Shown here: one piece after another, positions 52,963 to 64,000 of the stretch
Numbering within the stretch: the stretch's first letter is position 1
Layout of the letters: each line of letters begins with the position of its first letter
Assembly: GCF_001011035.1 (NCBI RefSeq)
Contig: NZ_CP011492.1
Location: 1,433,501 to 1,497,500, forward strand
DNA length: 64,000 nt
Direction: 5' to 3'
Source of the DNA: Streptomyces sp. CNQ-509
GTDB lineage: Bacteria; Actinomycetota; Actinomycetes; Streptomycetales; Streptomycetaceae
Position numbers and translations under genes: made by a program
The notes under the pieces: generated by a model
The model's database searches: none
Seen by the model: only the letters and a program-made list of their open reading frames with translations
Told to the model about the DNA's origin: nothing

Positions 52963-54510
52963 TCAGCCGGCGGCCCTGGCGGAAGCGGTCAGCGTGCAGG
53001 CGTCGCCGTTGAGCGTGGCGCGCTTCGGCGGCGAAACATCACCCGTATGGCTCGCCAGATAGCCCAGCGAGACGCTCTCCCCCGGCTCGATCACCGCGTT
53101 GTGCGCGGCGTTGGCCGCGGTGATCATGTCGCTGCCCTGGAAGAGGTCGGTGTTCCAGTCAGAGATCACGGTCTGGCCGATCGCCAGCGGGAACTTCAGC
53201 GTCCAGCCGTCGATCGGCGTGCTGCCGGTGTTGGTGAGCGTCAGATCCGCGCTCAGGCCGCCGCCCCAGGTGGTCGAGGCGACGTCCAGCGCGCAGGTCG
53301 GCCGCTGCCGCTCGAAGGCGACCTTGTGCAGCCCGCCCGGCAGGTCGTTGACGACGTAGAACTCGCCGTCGACCGTCTCGCCCACGTCGGTGATCTGGGT
53401 CGGGAACTGGCCGATCTCCGCCTGCTCGTAGCCGCCCCGGCCGTCCGGGCGCAGCGCCCAGACCGCCGACGAGCAGTAGTCGGTGCCGATGTACGTGCCG
53501 CCCAGCAGGCCGGCGTACCGCTCGCCGCGGTAGACCCGGCCGCCGACCACGGCGCAGCCGCCGGTCTGCGGGGAGTAGGTGAACACGGGGTCGGTGTAGT
53601 CGGCGTCCCCGGCGCACTGGGCCTCGTCGAAGACCTGGAAGCCCTCGCGGCAGGACCAGCCGAAGTTCGCGCCCGGCTGCTCCGGACGGGCGACGTGGTC
53701 GATCTCCTCCCAGCGGCCCTGGCCGACGTCGCCGAGCCACAGCGAGCCGTCCGCGGGGTCGAAGGAGAAGCGCCAGGGGTTGCGCAGCCCGTACGCCCAG
53801 ATCTCCGGGCGGGCGCCGGCGGTGCGGGTGAACGGGTTGTCCTCCGGCACGCAGTACGGCAGGTCGCCGCAGGTCCGGTTCACGTCGATGCGCAGCAGCT
53901 TGCCCAGCAGGGTGTCGAGGCGCTGGCCGCTGTCGAACGGGTCGCCGGCGCCGCCGCCGTCGCCGATGGTCCAGTAGAGGTAGCCGTCGGGGCCGAAGGC
54001 GAGCGTGCCGCCGTTGTGGTTGCTGTACTCGGCGTGCTCCTGGGCGAGCAGCACCTCCAGGCCGCCGTCGTCGAGGCCGTAGCGGGCGAGGGTGATCGCC
54101 CCGTCGGGCAGCGCGCTGTAGACCACGTACAGGTCCCGGACCTCGGGGAAGGCCGGGTCGGGGACGATGGCGAGCAGCCCGCGCTCGTTGCCGGACTCGT
54201 CGACGACGTCGGTGAGGTCGGCGACGGGCTCCGGGGCGAGGCCGGTGTCGGGGTGGTAGGCGCGGACGGTGCCGCGCTTCTCGGCGATGAAGAGCCGGCC
54301 GCTGCCGTCGTCGGGCGCGGCGATGTCGATGGGGCGGCGCAGTCCGGAGGCGACCTGGGTGGTGGTCACCGCCAGCTCCTCCAGCGGGACGTCGGCGGCC
54401 GGCCCCGATCCGGTGACGGTCGGTTCTGGGGCGGCGGCGGCCGTGAGCGGGGCGAACAGGGCGAGCACTAAGGCGAGGAACAGCGGTGCCGTCGAGCGAC
54501 GTCTGAGCAT
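52963..54510 (-). CDS. Secreted PQQ-type sugar dehydrogenase with C-terminal CBM2
   Basis: Exported protein of 515 residues. Signal peptide residues 1-27 (LFLALVLALFAPLTAAAA). Next is a six-bladed beta-propeller of the soluble glucose/sorbosone dehydrogenase family: SGLRRPIDIAAPDD, RLFIAEKRGTVRAY, RGLLAIVPDPAF, HNGGTLAFGPDGYLYWTIGDGGGAGDP (split; catalytic His and Asp region), IWAYGLRNPWRFSFDP and NFGWSCREG. From about 413 a CBM2-like module follows (WGGGLSADLTLTNTGSTPIDGWTLKF in part, and Trp/Asn-rich strands), which binds cellulose or chitin. It may oxidise sugars at polysaccharide surfaces. AGGAGT precedes ATG 54510. Upstream of the sugar transporter, own terminator. Confidence 0.9.
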   Translation of the reverse strand: MLRRRSTAPLFLALVLALFAPLTAAAAPEPTVTGSGPAADVPLEELAVTTTQVASGLRRPIDIAAPDDGSGRLFIAEKRGTVRAYHPDTGLAPEPVADLTDVVDESGNERGLLAIVPDPAFPEVRDLYVVYSALPDGAITLARYGLDDGGLEVLLAQEHAEYSNHNGGTLAFGPDGYLYWTIGDGGGAGDPFDSGQRLDTLLGKLLRIDVNRTCGDLPYCVPEDNPFTRTAGARPEIWAYGLRNPWRFSFDPADGSLWLGDVGQGRWEEIDHVARPEQPGANFGWSCREGFQVFDEAQCAGDADYTDPVFTYSPQTGGCAVVGGRVYRGERYAGLLGGTYIGTDYCSSAVWALRPDGRGGYEQAEIGQFPTQITDVGETVDGEFYVVNDLPGGLHKVAFERQRPTCALDVASTTWGGGLSADLTLTNTGSTPIDGWTLKFPLAIGQTVISDWNTDLFQGSDMITAANAAHNAVIEPGESVSLGYLASHTGDVSPPKRATLNGDACTLTASARAAG

Positions 54511-54702
54511 GTGGACTCCTGGGATACGAACGGGAGTTGCAGGACGGCGCACCTTCCCGGAAGGTATCCGCTGCGCCCCGGCCGCACCAGACCGCAGCCA
54601 TCCCGCCCGCCCCGCCCGCCCCCGCGGCCCCACCGCACCCCCCGGACGCGCCGAGGCGCCCGCCTCAACGGTCGGGGAGAGGCAGGCGCCGCGGGTCTTG
54701 CT

Positions 54703-54726
54703 GTTCCGTACCTCGTTGTACGGGAC
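54703..54726 (-). terminator. Hairpin after gltD
   Basis: Stem GTTCCGTAC (54703-54711) / GTACGGGAC (54718-54726), 9 bp with one wobble and loop CTCGTT, 35 bp beyond the gltD stop. Confidence 0.5.
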
Positions 54727-54761
54727 ATCCCGAAGACATCTCTGTGCGGTGCGGCCGGGCG

Positions 54762-56214
54762 TCAGACCACCAGCGCCCGGTCCGTCGGCCGGATCGGCGC
54801 CGGCAGGTCGCTGGCGCCCGTCAGCATACGGTCCACGCCGCGCGCCGCGGAACGCCCCTCGGCGATCGCCCAGACGATCAGCGACTGACCGCGCCCGGCG
54901 TCGCCGGCGACGAAGACCCCGGGGACGCTGGTGGCGTAGTCCGCGTCGCGGGCGACGTTGCCGCGTGCGTCCAGCTCCAGGCCGAGCTGCTCGACCAGAC
55001 CGTTCTCCCGGTCCACGCCGGTGAAGCCCATCGCGAGCGTGACCAGCTCGGCCGGGATCTTCCGCTCGGTGCCCGGCACCGGCTTGAACCCGCCGTCCTC
55101 GAACCGCACCTCGACCAGGTGCAGGAAGGCCACGTTGCCGCCCTCGTCGCCCTCGAAGTGGGTGGTCGAGACGGAGTAGACGCGCTCCCCGCCCTCCTCG
55201 TGGGCGGAGGTGACCTTGTACGTCATCGGGTAGACCGGCCACGGCTGGCCCTCGGGGCGCTCCTCCGACGGCCGCGGCATGATCTCCAGCTGGGTCACGG
55301 ACGCCGCGCCCTGCCGGTGCGCGGTGCCGACGCAGTCGGCGCCGGTGTCGCCGCCGCCGATGACCACGACGTGCTTGCCCTCGGCGGAGATCGGCGGGGT
55401 GACGTAGTCGCCCTCCTGGACCTTGTTGGCGAGCGGCAGGTAGTCCATCGCCTGGTGGATGCCGGCCAGCTCGCGGCCCGGGACCGGCAGGTCGCGGGCG
55501 GTGGTGGCGCCGGCGGCGACCACCACGGCGTCGTAGCGCTTGCGCAGCTTGGCGCCGTCGATGTCGCGGCCGATCTCCACACCCGTACGGAACTTGGTGC
55601 CCTCCGCCCGCATCTGCTCGACGCGCCGGTTGATGTGCCGCTTCTCCATCTTGAACTCGGGGATGCCGTACCGCAGCAGCCCGCCGATCCGGTCGGCGCG
55701 CTCGTACACCGCGACCGTGTGCCCGGCCCGGGTCAACTGCTGCGCCGCGGCCAGCCCGGCGGGGCCCGAGCCGATGACGGCGACCGTCTTGCCCGACAGC
55801 CGCTCCGGTGGCTGCGGCGTGACGGCGCCGGCCTCCCACGCCTTGTCGATGATGGTGACCTCGACGTTCTTGATGGTCACCGCCGGCTGGTTGATACCCA
55901 GCACGCAGGCCGTCTCGCACGGCGCCGGGCACAGCCGCCCGGTGAACTCCGGGAAGTTGTTCGTCGCGTGCAGCCGCTCGCTGGCGGCGGTCCAGTCCTC
56001 GCGGTAGGCGTAGTCGTTCCACTCGGGGATGAGGTTCCCCAGCGGACAGCCGTTGTGGCAGAAGGGGATGCCGCAGTCCATGCAGCGGCCCGCCTGCTTG
56101 CTGATGACGGGCAGCAGCGAGCCCGGGACGTAGACCTCGTTCCAGTCCTTGACCCGCTCGGCGACGGGCCGGGTCTCGGCGACCTCGCGGCCGGTGGTCA
56201 GGAAGCCCTTGGGG

Positions 56215-56222
<8 letters not shown>
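54762..56222 (-). CDS. gltD: Glutamate synthase (NADPH) small subunit
   Basis: FAD-containing subunit that passes electrons from NADPH to GltB, 486 residues. Two N-terminal Cys clusters for Fe-S centres are [17 protein letters not shown] (about 45-60) and [15 protein letters not shown] site [17 protein letters not shown] near 150; NADPH site [15 protein letters not shown] near 290; C-terminal [18 protein letters not shown]. Its ATG lies inside the last 8 bp of gltB, so the two are coupled. Confidence 0.98.
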
Positions 56223-60801
<4,579 letters not shown>

Positions 60802-61123
60802 CGGCTCTCCCGTCGTCGTCGTGGCAGTGATGCGTGCCGAGGGACGACGTTGGCCCTGGCCGAAATTTCGTGCAGGTTACATGATGACCTGCAGCTCAGG
60901 AAGCGGATACCGCGTATCAGCATCCGGACACCCCCGGTCGGGGAGTGCACCCCGCCGCGCGGGGGATCTGCACGGTTCGTGCAGGACGAAGCGCGGGCGG
61001 CACTGCCCGCGGTCCCCGTCACATGCCCGCGGTGGTCCGGTTCGAAACGCGGGGGTAATAGATCAGAAGTGCGAGCAGATCGCTTTCGAGGATACGGGAT
61101 CCGGCCGCGCCCGCGGTCGGCGA
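60802..61123. other. Regulatory region upstream of gltB
   Basis: No gene seen. It contains the GlnR-like site (60865-60880) and an overlapping hyphenated dyad TGCAGGT (60871-60877) / ACCTGCA (60887-60893). The rest (60900-61123) shows nothing clear; the VIT terminator hairpin borders it. Confidence 0.5.
60865..60880 (-). promoter_or_regulatory. Candidate GlnR operator of gltBD
   Basis: Minus-strand GTAAC-CTGCAC-GAAAT fits one a/b pair of the streptomycete GlnR consensus (gTnAc, six bases, GaAAc), with the second pair absent. The location 64 bp before gltB is sensible for nitrogen control. Confidence 0.6.
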
Positions 61124-61137
61124 TCAGCCGCCGACCG
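61114..61137 (-). terminator. Terminator overlapping the VIT-gene stop
   Basis: Perfect 9-bp stem CGGTCGGCG (61114-61122) / CGCCGACCG (61129-61137), loop ATCAGC, which includes the stop codon of the VIT-family gene. Confidence 0.55.
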
Positions 61138-61852
61138 TGGCTCCGAAGAGGGCGCCCAGGCCGTACGTGACGGCCGCCGCGGCGCCGCCGAGGAGCAGTT
61201 GCCGCAGCCCGCTGTACCACCAGGTGCGGGCCGTGATCCGCGCCACCGCCGCGCCGCAGGCGAAGAGCCCGGCCAGCGCGAGCAGCACCGCGGGCCACAG
61301 CGCCGTCGCGCCCAGCAGATACGGCAGCACCGGCAGCAGCGCGCCGACGGCGAAGGAGCCGAACGACGACAGCGCCGCCACCGGCGGCGACGGCAGGTCG
61401 CCCGGGTCGATGCCCAGCTCCTCCCGGGCGTGGATCTCCAGCGCCTGCTCCGGGTCCCGCATGAGCTGCCTGGACACCTCGGCGGCCAGCTCCGGGTCCA
61501 CCCCGCGGGACTCGTAGAGGTCGCTCAGCTCTTGCAGCTCGTCCTCCGGGTGCCGGCTCAGCTCGCGCCGCTCCACGTCCAGCTCGGCGAGGACCAGCTC
61601 GCGCTGGGAGGCGACGGAGGTGTACTCCCCCGCGGCCATCGAGAAGGCGCCGGCCGCCAGCCCCGCGAGGCCGGTGAGCACGATCGTCGTGGACGAGACC
61701 GAGCCGCCGGCCACGCCGGTGATCAGCGCGAGGTTCGACACCAGCCCGTCCATCGCGCCGAAGACGGCGGGCCGCAGCCAGCCGCCGGTGACGTCACGGT
61801 GGGTAGGGCCGTGCCGCTCGGCCGGCCCGCCCGCCTGCAGCCCCGCGGACAT
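61124..61852 (-). CDS. VIT1/CCC1-family transporter
   Basis: Membrane protein of 242 residues resembling vacuolar iron transporter/CCC1 Fe/Mn carriers. The first helix pair contains FGAMDGLVSNLALITGVAGG and GLAGLAAGAFSMAAGEYTSVASQ (signature AAGEYTSV). A cytoplasmic insert of about 70 acidic residues (ELQELSDLYESRGVDPELA) lies between helices two and three. Three further helices follow. Plausible role is export or storage of Fe2+/Mn2+ (family inference). The start ATG 61852 has GAGGGGAG and TATCGT upstream; the frame is open to 61945. Confidence 0.88.
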   Translation of the reverse strand: MSAGLQAGGPAERHGPTHRDVTGGWLRPAVFGAMDGLVSNLALITGVAGGSVSSTTIVLTGLAGLAAGAFSMAAGEYTSVASQRELVLAELDVERRELSRHPEDELQELSDLYESRGVDPELAAEVSRQLMRDPEQALEIHAREELGIDPGDLPSPPVAALSSFGSFAVGALLPVLPYLLGATALWPAVLLALAGLFACGAAVARITARTWWYSGLRQLLLGGAAAAVTYGLGALFGATVGG

Positions 61853-62046
61853 GGATCGCGCTCCCCTCGTCGATCTTCCGTTCGACGATACGCGGGGTCC
61901 CGGCGGCCCGCCAGCAAGGCAGGCCGTACTCACCTGGGACGACACACCCCGCCGGCCACCGGCCGCGGGCCGCCCGGGGCCGGTGTCTCCGGGGGCGGCG
62001 GGGCGGCGGGGGCGCGAGCGGCTGAGGCGTCAGAGGTGCTGCGGGT

Positions 62047-62068
62047 CGCACCGGATGCTTCCGGTGCG
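62047..62068 (-). terminator. Second hairpin past lgt
   Basis: Perfect 9-bp stem CGCACCGGA (62047-62055) / TCCGGTGCG (62060-62068) with TGCT loop, 176 bp past lgt. It could back up the nearer hairpin. Confidence 0.45.
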
Positions 62069-62157
62069 CGGCGGGGGCCCGGCAGGCTGAGGTGCCCTTA
62101 CCGGCCGTATCACCGGGGTTCGGTCGCCGGACTCGCCGGACAGACTCTAGGGGACGA

Positions 62158-62180
62158 TCCGGCCGGGTGACCGGGCCGGA
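62158..62180 (-). terminator. Terminator candidate after lgt
   Basis: Stem 62158-62166 with 62171-62180, 9 bp with one bulged G and loop GTGA, 64 bp after the lgt stop. Confidence 0.45.
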
Positions 62181-62244
62181 CACGGGCGGGGCCGTCGCCG
62201 CGGGTGCGGTGACGGCCCTGCCGTGCGTGCGGTGTGCGGGGCGG

Positions 62245-63375
62245 CTACGTGTGCCGGCCGCGCTCCCCCGCGGGGGCGTCCCCCGCGGCCTTGGCCTCGG
62301 CCGCGCCGGCGGTCGCGGGCTCCTGCTCGCCGGCGGCCCCGGAGGCGTCGCCGGGCCCGTCCGGTCCTTCCGCCTCGCCGGGCTCGCCGTCCTTCGCGTC
62401 GGCCCCGGCCTTCCCGGCGGCGCCGGGCGCGTCCTTCCCGGGGGCGCCGGGCGCGTCCTTCCCGGGGGCGCCGGGCGCGTCCTTCCCGGGGGCGCCGGGC
62501 GCGTCCTTCCCGGGGGCGCCGGGCGCGTCCTTCCCGGGGGCGCCGGACTCGTCGTGCGCGGCGCGCTCCACGACCTCCTCGCGGCCCGGCCGCTTCTTCG
62601 CCGACACCACGATGTAGAGCACCGCGGCGGCGAAGACCAGGATCGACGTCCAGACGTTGAGCCGCAGCCCGAGGACCTCGTGCGCCTCGTCCACGCGCAG
62701 GTACTCGATCCAGCCGCGGCCCGCCGTGTACCCCGCGACGTAGAGCGCGAAGGCCCGGCCGTGGCCGAGGCGGAATCGCCGGTCGGCCCAGATCACCAGC
62801 AGCGCGACGCCGATGCACCACAGCGACTCGTACAGGAAGGTCGGGTGGAAGGTCTCGGCGGTGCCGGTGACGGAGTACTCCGCGTCGATCTCGACGGCCC
62901 AGGGGACGTCGGTCTGCTTGCCGTACAGCTCCTGGTTGAACCAGTTGCCCCAGCGGCCCAGGGCCTGCGCGAGCGCGATGCCGGGCGCGACGGCGTCGGC
63001 GTAGGCCGGGATCGGGATGCCGCGGCGGCGGCAGCCGATCCAGGCGCCGAGTGCACCCATCGCGATGGCGCCCCAGATGCCGAGGCCGCCCTCCCAGATC
63101 TCGAAGGCCTTGACCCAGTCGCCACCCTCGCCGAAATACGGCTCGTACGTGGTGACGACGTGGTAGAGCCGGCCGCCGACGAGGCCGAAGGGCACGGCCC
63201 AGATGGCGATGTCCGCGACGGTCCCCGCCCGGCCGCCGCGTGCGATCCAGCGACGTCCGCCGAGCCAGATGGCCACGAAGATGCCGAGCAGGATGGCGAG
63301 GGCGTAACCGCGCAGCGGGAGCGGTCCGAGGTGCCAGACGCCCTCGGAAGGGCTGGGGATGTATGCGAGATCCAT
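62245..63375 (-). CDS. lgt: Prolipoprotein diacylglyceryl transferase with repetitive tail
   Basis: Transfers diacylglycerol to the lipobox Cys of prolipoproteins in the membrane, the first step of lipoprotein maturation. The protein has 376 residues. Family segments: LPLRGYALAILLGIF, a conserved His in GGRLYHVVTTY (H72), the Lgt signature GRWGNWFNQELYG at about 140-152, HPTFLYESLW and RPGREEVVE. Seven helices end at about 265. The C-terminal 110 residues are a hydrophilic tail containing five exact GAPGKDAP repeats (about 277-317) and more Gly/Ala/Glu/Asp sequence; E. coli Lgt (291 residues) lacks it. Start ATG 63375; TACCGT lies 10 bases upstream. Follows the DsbA-like gene. Confidence 0.96.
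   Translation of the reverse strand: MDLAYIPSPSEGVWHLGPLPLRGYALAILLGIFVAIWLGGRRWIARGGRAGTVADIAIWAVPFGLVGGRLYHVVTTYEPYFGEGGDWVKAFEIWEGGLGIWGAIAMGALGAWIGCRRRGIPIPAYADAVAPGIALAQALGRWGNWFNQELYGKQTDVPWAVEIDAEYSVTGTAETFHPTFLYESLWCIGVALLVIWADRRFRLGHGRAFALYVAGYTAGRGWIEYLRVDEAHEVLGLRLNVWTSILVFAAAVLYIVVSAKKRPGREEVVERAAHDESGAPGKDAPGAPGKDAPGAPGKDAPGAPGKDAPGAPGKDAPGAAGKAGADAKDGEPGEAEGPDGPGDASGAAGEQEPATAGAAEAKAAGDAPAGERGRHT
62426..62545. repeat. Five exact 24-bp tandem repeats in lgt
   Basis: Five identical 24-bp units begin at 62426, 62450, 62474, 62498 and 62522 (each starts GGCGCGTCCTTCCCG on the plus strand). They encode GAPGKDAP in the Lgt tail. A diverged copy precedes them. Copy number can change by slippage without shifting the frame. 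Confidence 0.97.
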
Positions 63376-63473
63376 AGCAGGTCCGACGGTACCGTGCCGC
63401 GGCGCGGCGCGGGGAGCCCGCGGGGACAACGGCTCCGTAACTCTCCGCGATGTCGCCGCCCCGCAGAGGTGGC

Positions 63474-64000
63474 TCAGTCCTTACCGGCGTCCTCGACGAG
63501 CTGCTTGAAGCTCTCCGGGGTGAGGTTCGAGCCCGGCCCGAGGATGTTCTCGCCCTCCAGCAGCACGGTGGGGGTCGAGTTGTGGCCGGACTTGCCGAAC
63601 GCCTCGTCGGACGCGTCGACCCAGCCGTCGAACCTGCCGTCGTCGACGCAGGAGTCGAAGCGCTTGCCGCGCAGCCCGTCGACCTTGCCCGCCAGGTCCT
63701 TGAGGTGTCCCTTCTCGGCGAAGGCGTCGTCGTTCTCCGGCGGCTGGTTGCGGAAGAGCACGTCATGGTACGGGACGAACTTGCCGGCGTCCTGGGCGCA
63801 GGCCGCGGCGTTGGCGGAGTTCAGCGAGCCGGTGCCGCCGAAGTTGCCGTCGATGAGCTTGACCAGCCGGTACTCCGTGCGCAGTTTCCCCGCGTCCTCC
63901 AGCTCGTTGATCGTCTTGCTGAAGCGGTCCTCGAACTGGCCGCAGGCCGGACAGCGGAAGTCCTCGTACACGGTGAGGGCGGCCGGGGCGGCCGCCCTGC
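63474..64000 (-). CDS. DsbA-family thiol-disulfide protein, 5' end cut by window
   Basis: Thioredoxin-fold disulfide protein (Thioredoxin_4, BdbD-like). The frame is open to base 64000, where ALTVYEDFRCPACGQF begins the visible part; the start codon, signal peptide or anchor lies outside (the GTG at 63971 is an internal Val codon). The active site is CPAC, then LNSANAAACAQDAGKFVPYHD and, near the C-terminus, the cis-Pro loop HNSTPTVLLEG. A second Cys pair (AAC, SCVDD) is present. In Streptomyces such a gene sits between lgt and trpA, consistent with this location. Probably extracytoplasmic. Confidence 0.9.
   Translation of the reverse strand, partial: RAAAPAALTVYEDFRCPACGQFEDRFSKTINELEDAGKLRTEYRLVKLIDGNFGGTGSLNSANAAACAQDAGKFVPYHDVLFRNQPPENDDAFAEKGHLKDLAGKVDGLRGKRFDSCVDDGRFDGWVDASDEAFGKSGHNSTPTVLLEGENILGPGSNLTPESFKQLVEDAGKD

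Larger units (their letters stand above)
61853..62244. other. Intergenic region between lgt and the VIT gene
   Basis: No gene seen. It contains two hairpins past the lgt stop and, near 61880-61900, the presumed VIT promoter (TATCGT on the minus strand). The remainder shows nothing recognisable. Confidence 0.4.

Noticed and set aside
60841..60893. Full four-box GlnR site
   Set aside because: Only one GTnAC-N6-GAAA pair fits; the position for the second pair does not match.
62426..62545. Tandem repeats as a possible CRISPR array
   Set aside because: The units are contiguous with no spacers and lie in frame within lgt.
63474..63971. DsbA-like gene starting at GTG 63971
   Set aside because: The frame continues to the window end with sequence that reads into the fold (ALTVYEDF), so this GTG is an internal codon.

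Overview
The window is chromosomal DNA of a high-GC actinomycete, almost certainly a Streptomyces or close relative. Reasons: strong G/C bias at third codon positions, GTG starts, many 4-bp stop/start overlaps, leaderless promoters (TANNNT 6-8 nt before the start codon), candidate DasR, GlnR and iron-regulator operators, a single visible TTA (bldA-type) codon, and core genes (rpsA, livJHMGF, pdtaR, polA, pyk, gltBD, lgt) that cluster in streptomycetes. Function calls rest on reading motifs in the translations; no database search was run.

Layout. 1-3496: two-component system (DesK-like kinase, LuxR-type regulator) followed by an MMPL exporter cut by the window edge. 3672-5403: ribosomal protein S1 with promoter and terminator. 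5504-9121: methyltransferase and HrpB helicase. 9172-10836: secreted lytic transglycosylase with an Ig-like tail. 10992-11922: free-standing LAGLIDADG homing endonuclease next to an unusual tRNA with a CAA anticodon. 12014-12688: ANTAR regulator (PdtaR type). 12790-18498: complete branched-chain amino acid ABC transporter. 19570-24949: operon for making and using PAPS (sulfotransferase, GT4 glycosyltransferase, CysC, CysD, CysN), with no sulfite-forming genes. 25391-28562: small secreted basic protein, hotdog thioesterase, molybdopterin oxidoreductase. 28661-33005: polA and pyk, convergent. 33140-36715: iron-box-preceded operon of a DesA-like decarboxylase, a lysine/ornithine N-monooxygenase and a SIMPL protein. 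36922-41916: aminopeptidase N, an unknown protein, chorismate mutase, an EamA transporter. 42057-46451: ABC-2 exporter plus a second two-component system whose kinase has a TTA codon. 46546-48030: AraC regulator and a broken GH35 beta-galactosidase. 48033-49500: PPOX-fold flavin/F420 enzyme and an HEVMH metallopeptidase-like protein. 49549-54510: sugar ABC transporter under a candidate DasR operator, and a secreted PQQ-type dehydrogenase with a CBM2. 54762-60801: glutamate synthase with a candidate GlnR site. 61124-64000: VIT-family transporter, lgt with a minisatellite-encoded tail, and a DsbA-like protein cut by the window edge.

How it fits together. Housekeeping blocks alternate with accessory cassettes that carry their own regulation: iron (33-37 kb), amino sugar (49-53 kb), bldA (44 kb), PAPS-dependent sulfation (19-25 kb). 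Convergent gene pairs are separated by strong GC hairpins, several overlapping stop codons. The most unusual items are the sulfation operon, the short-variable-loop CAA tRNA beside a homing endonuclease gene, the 20-bp inverted repeat that contains the polA ribosome-binding site, and the orphan siderophore-precursor operon.
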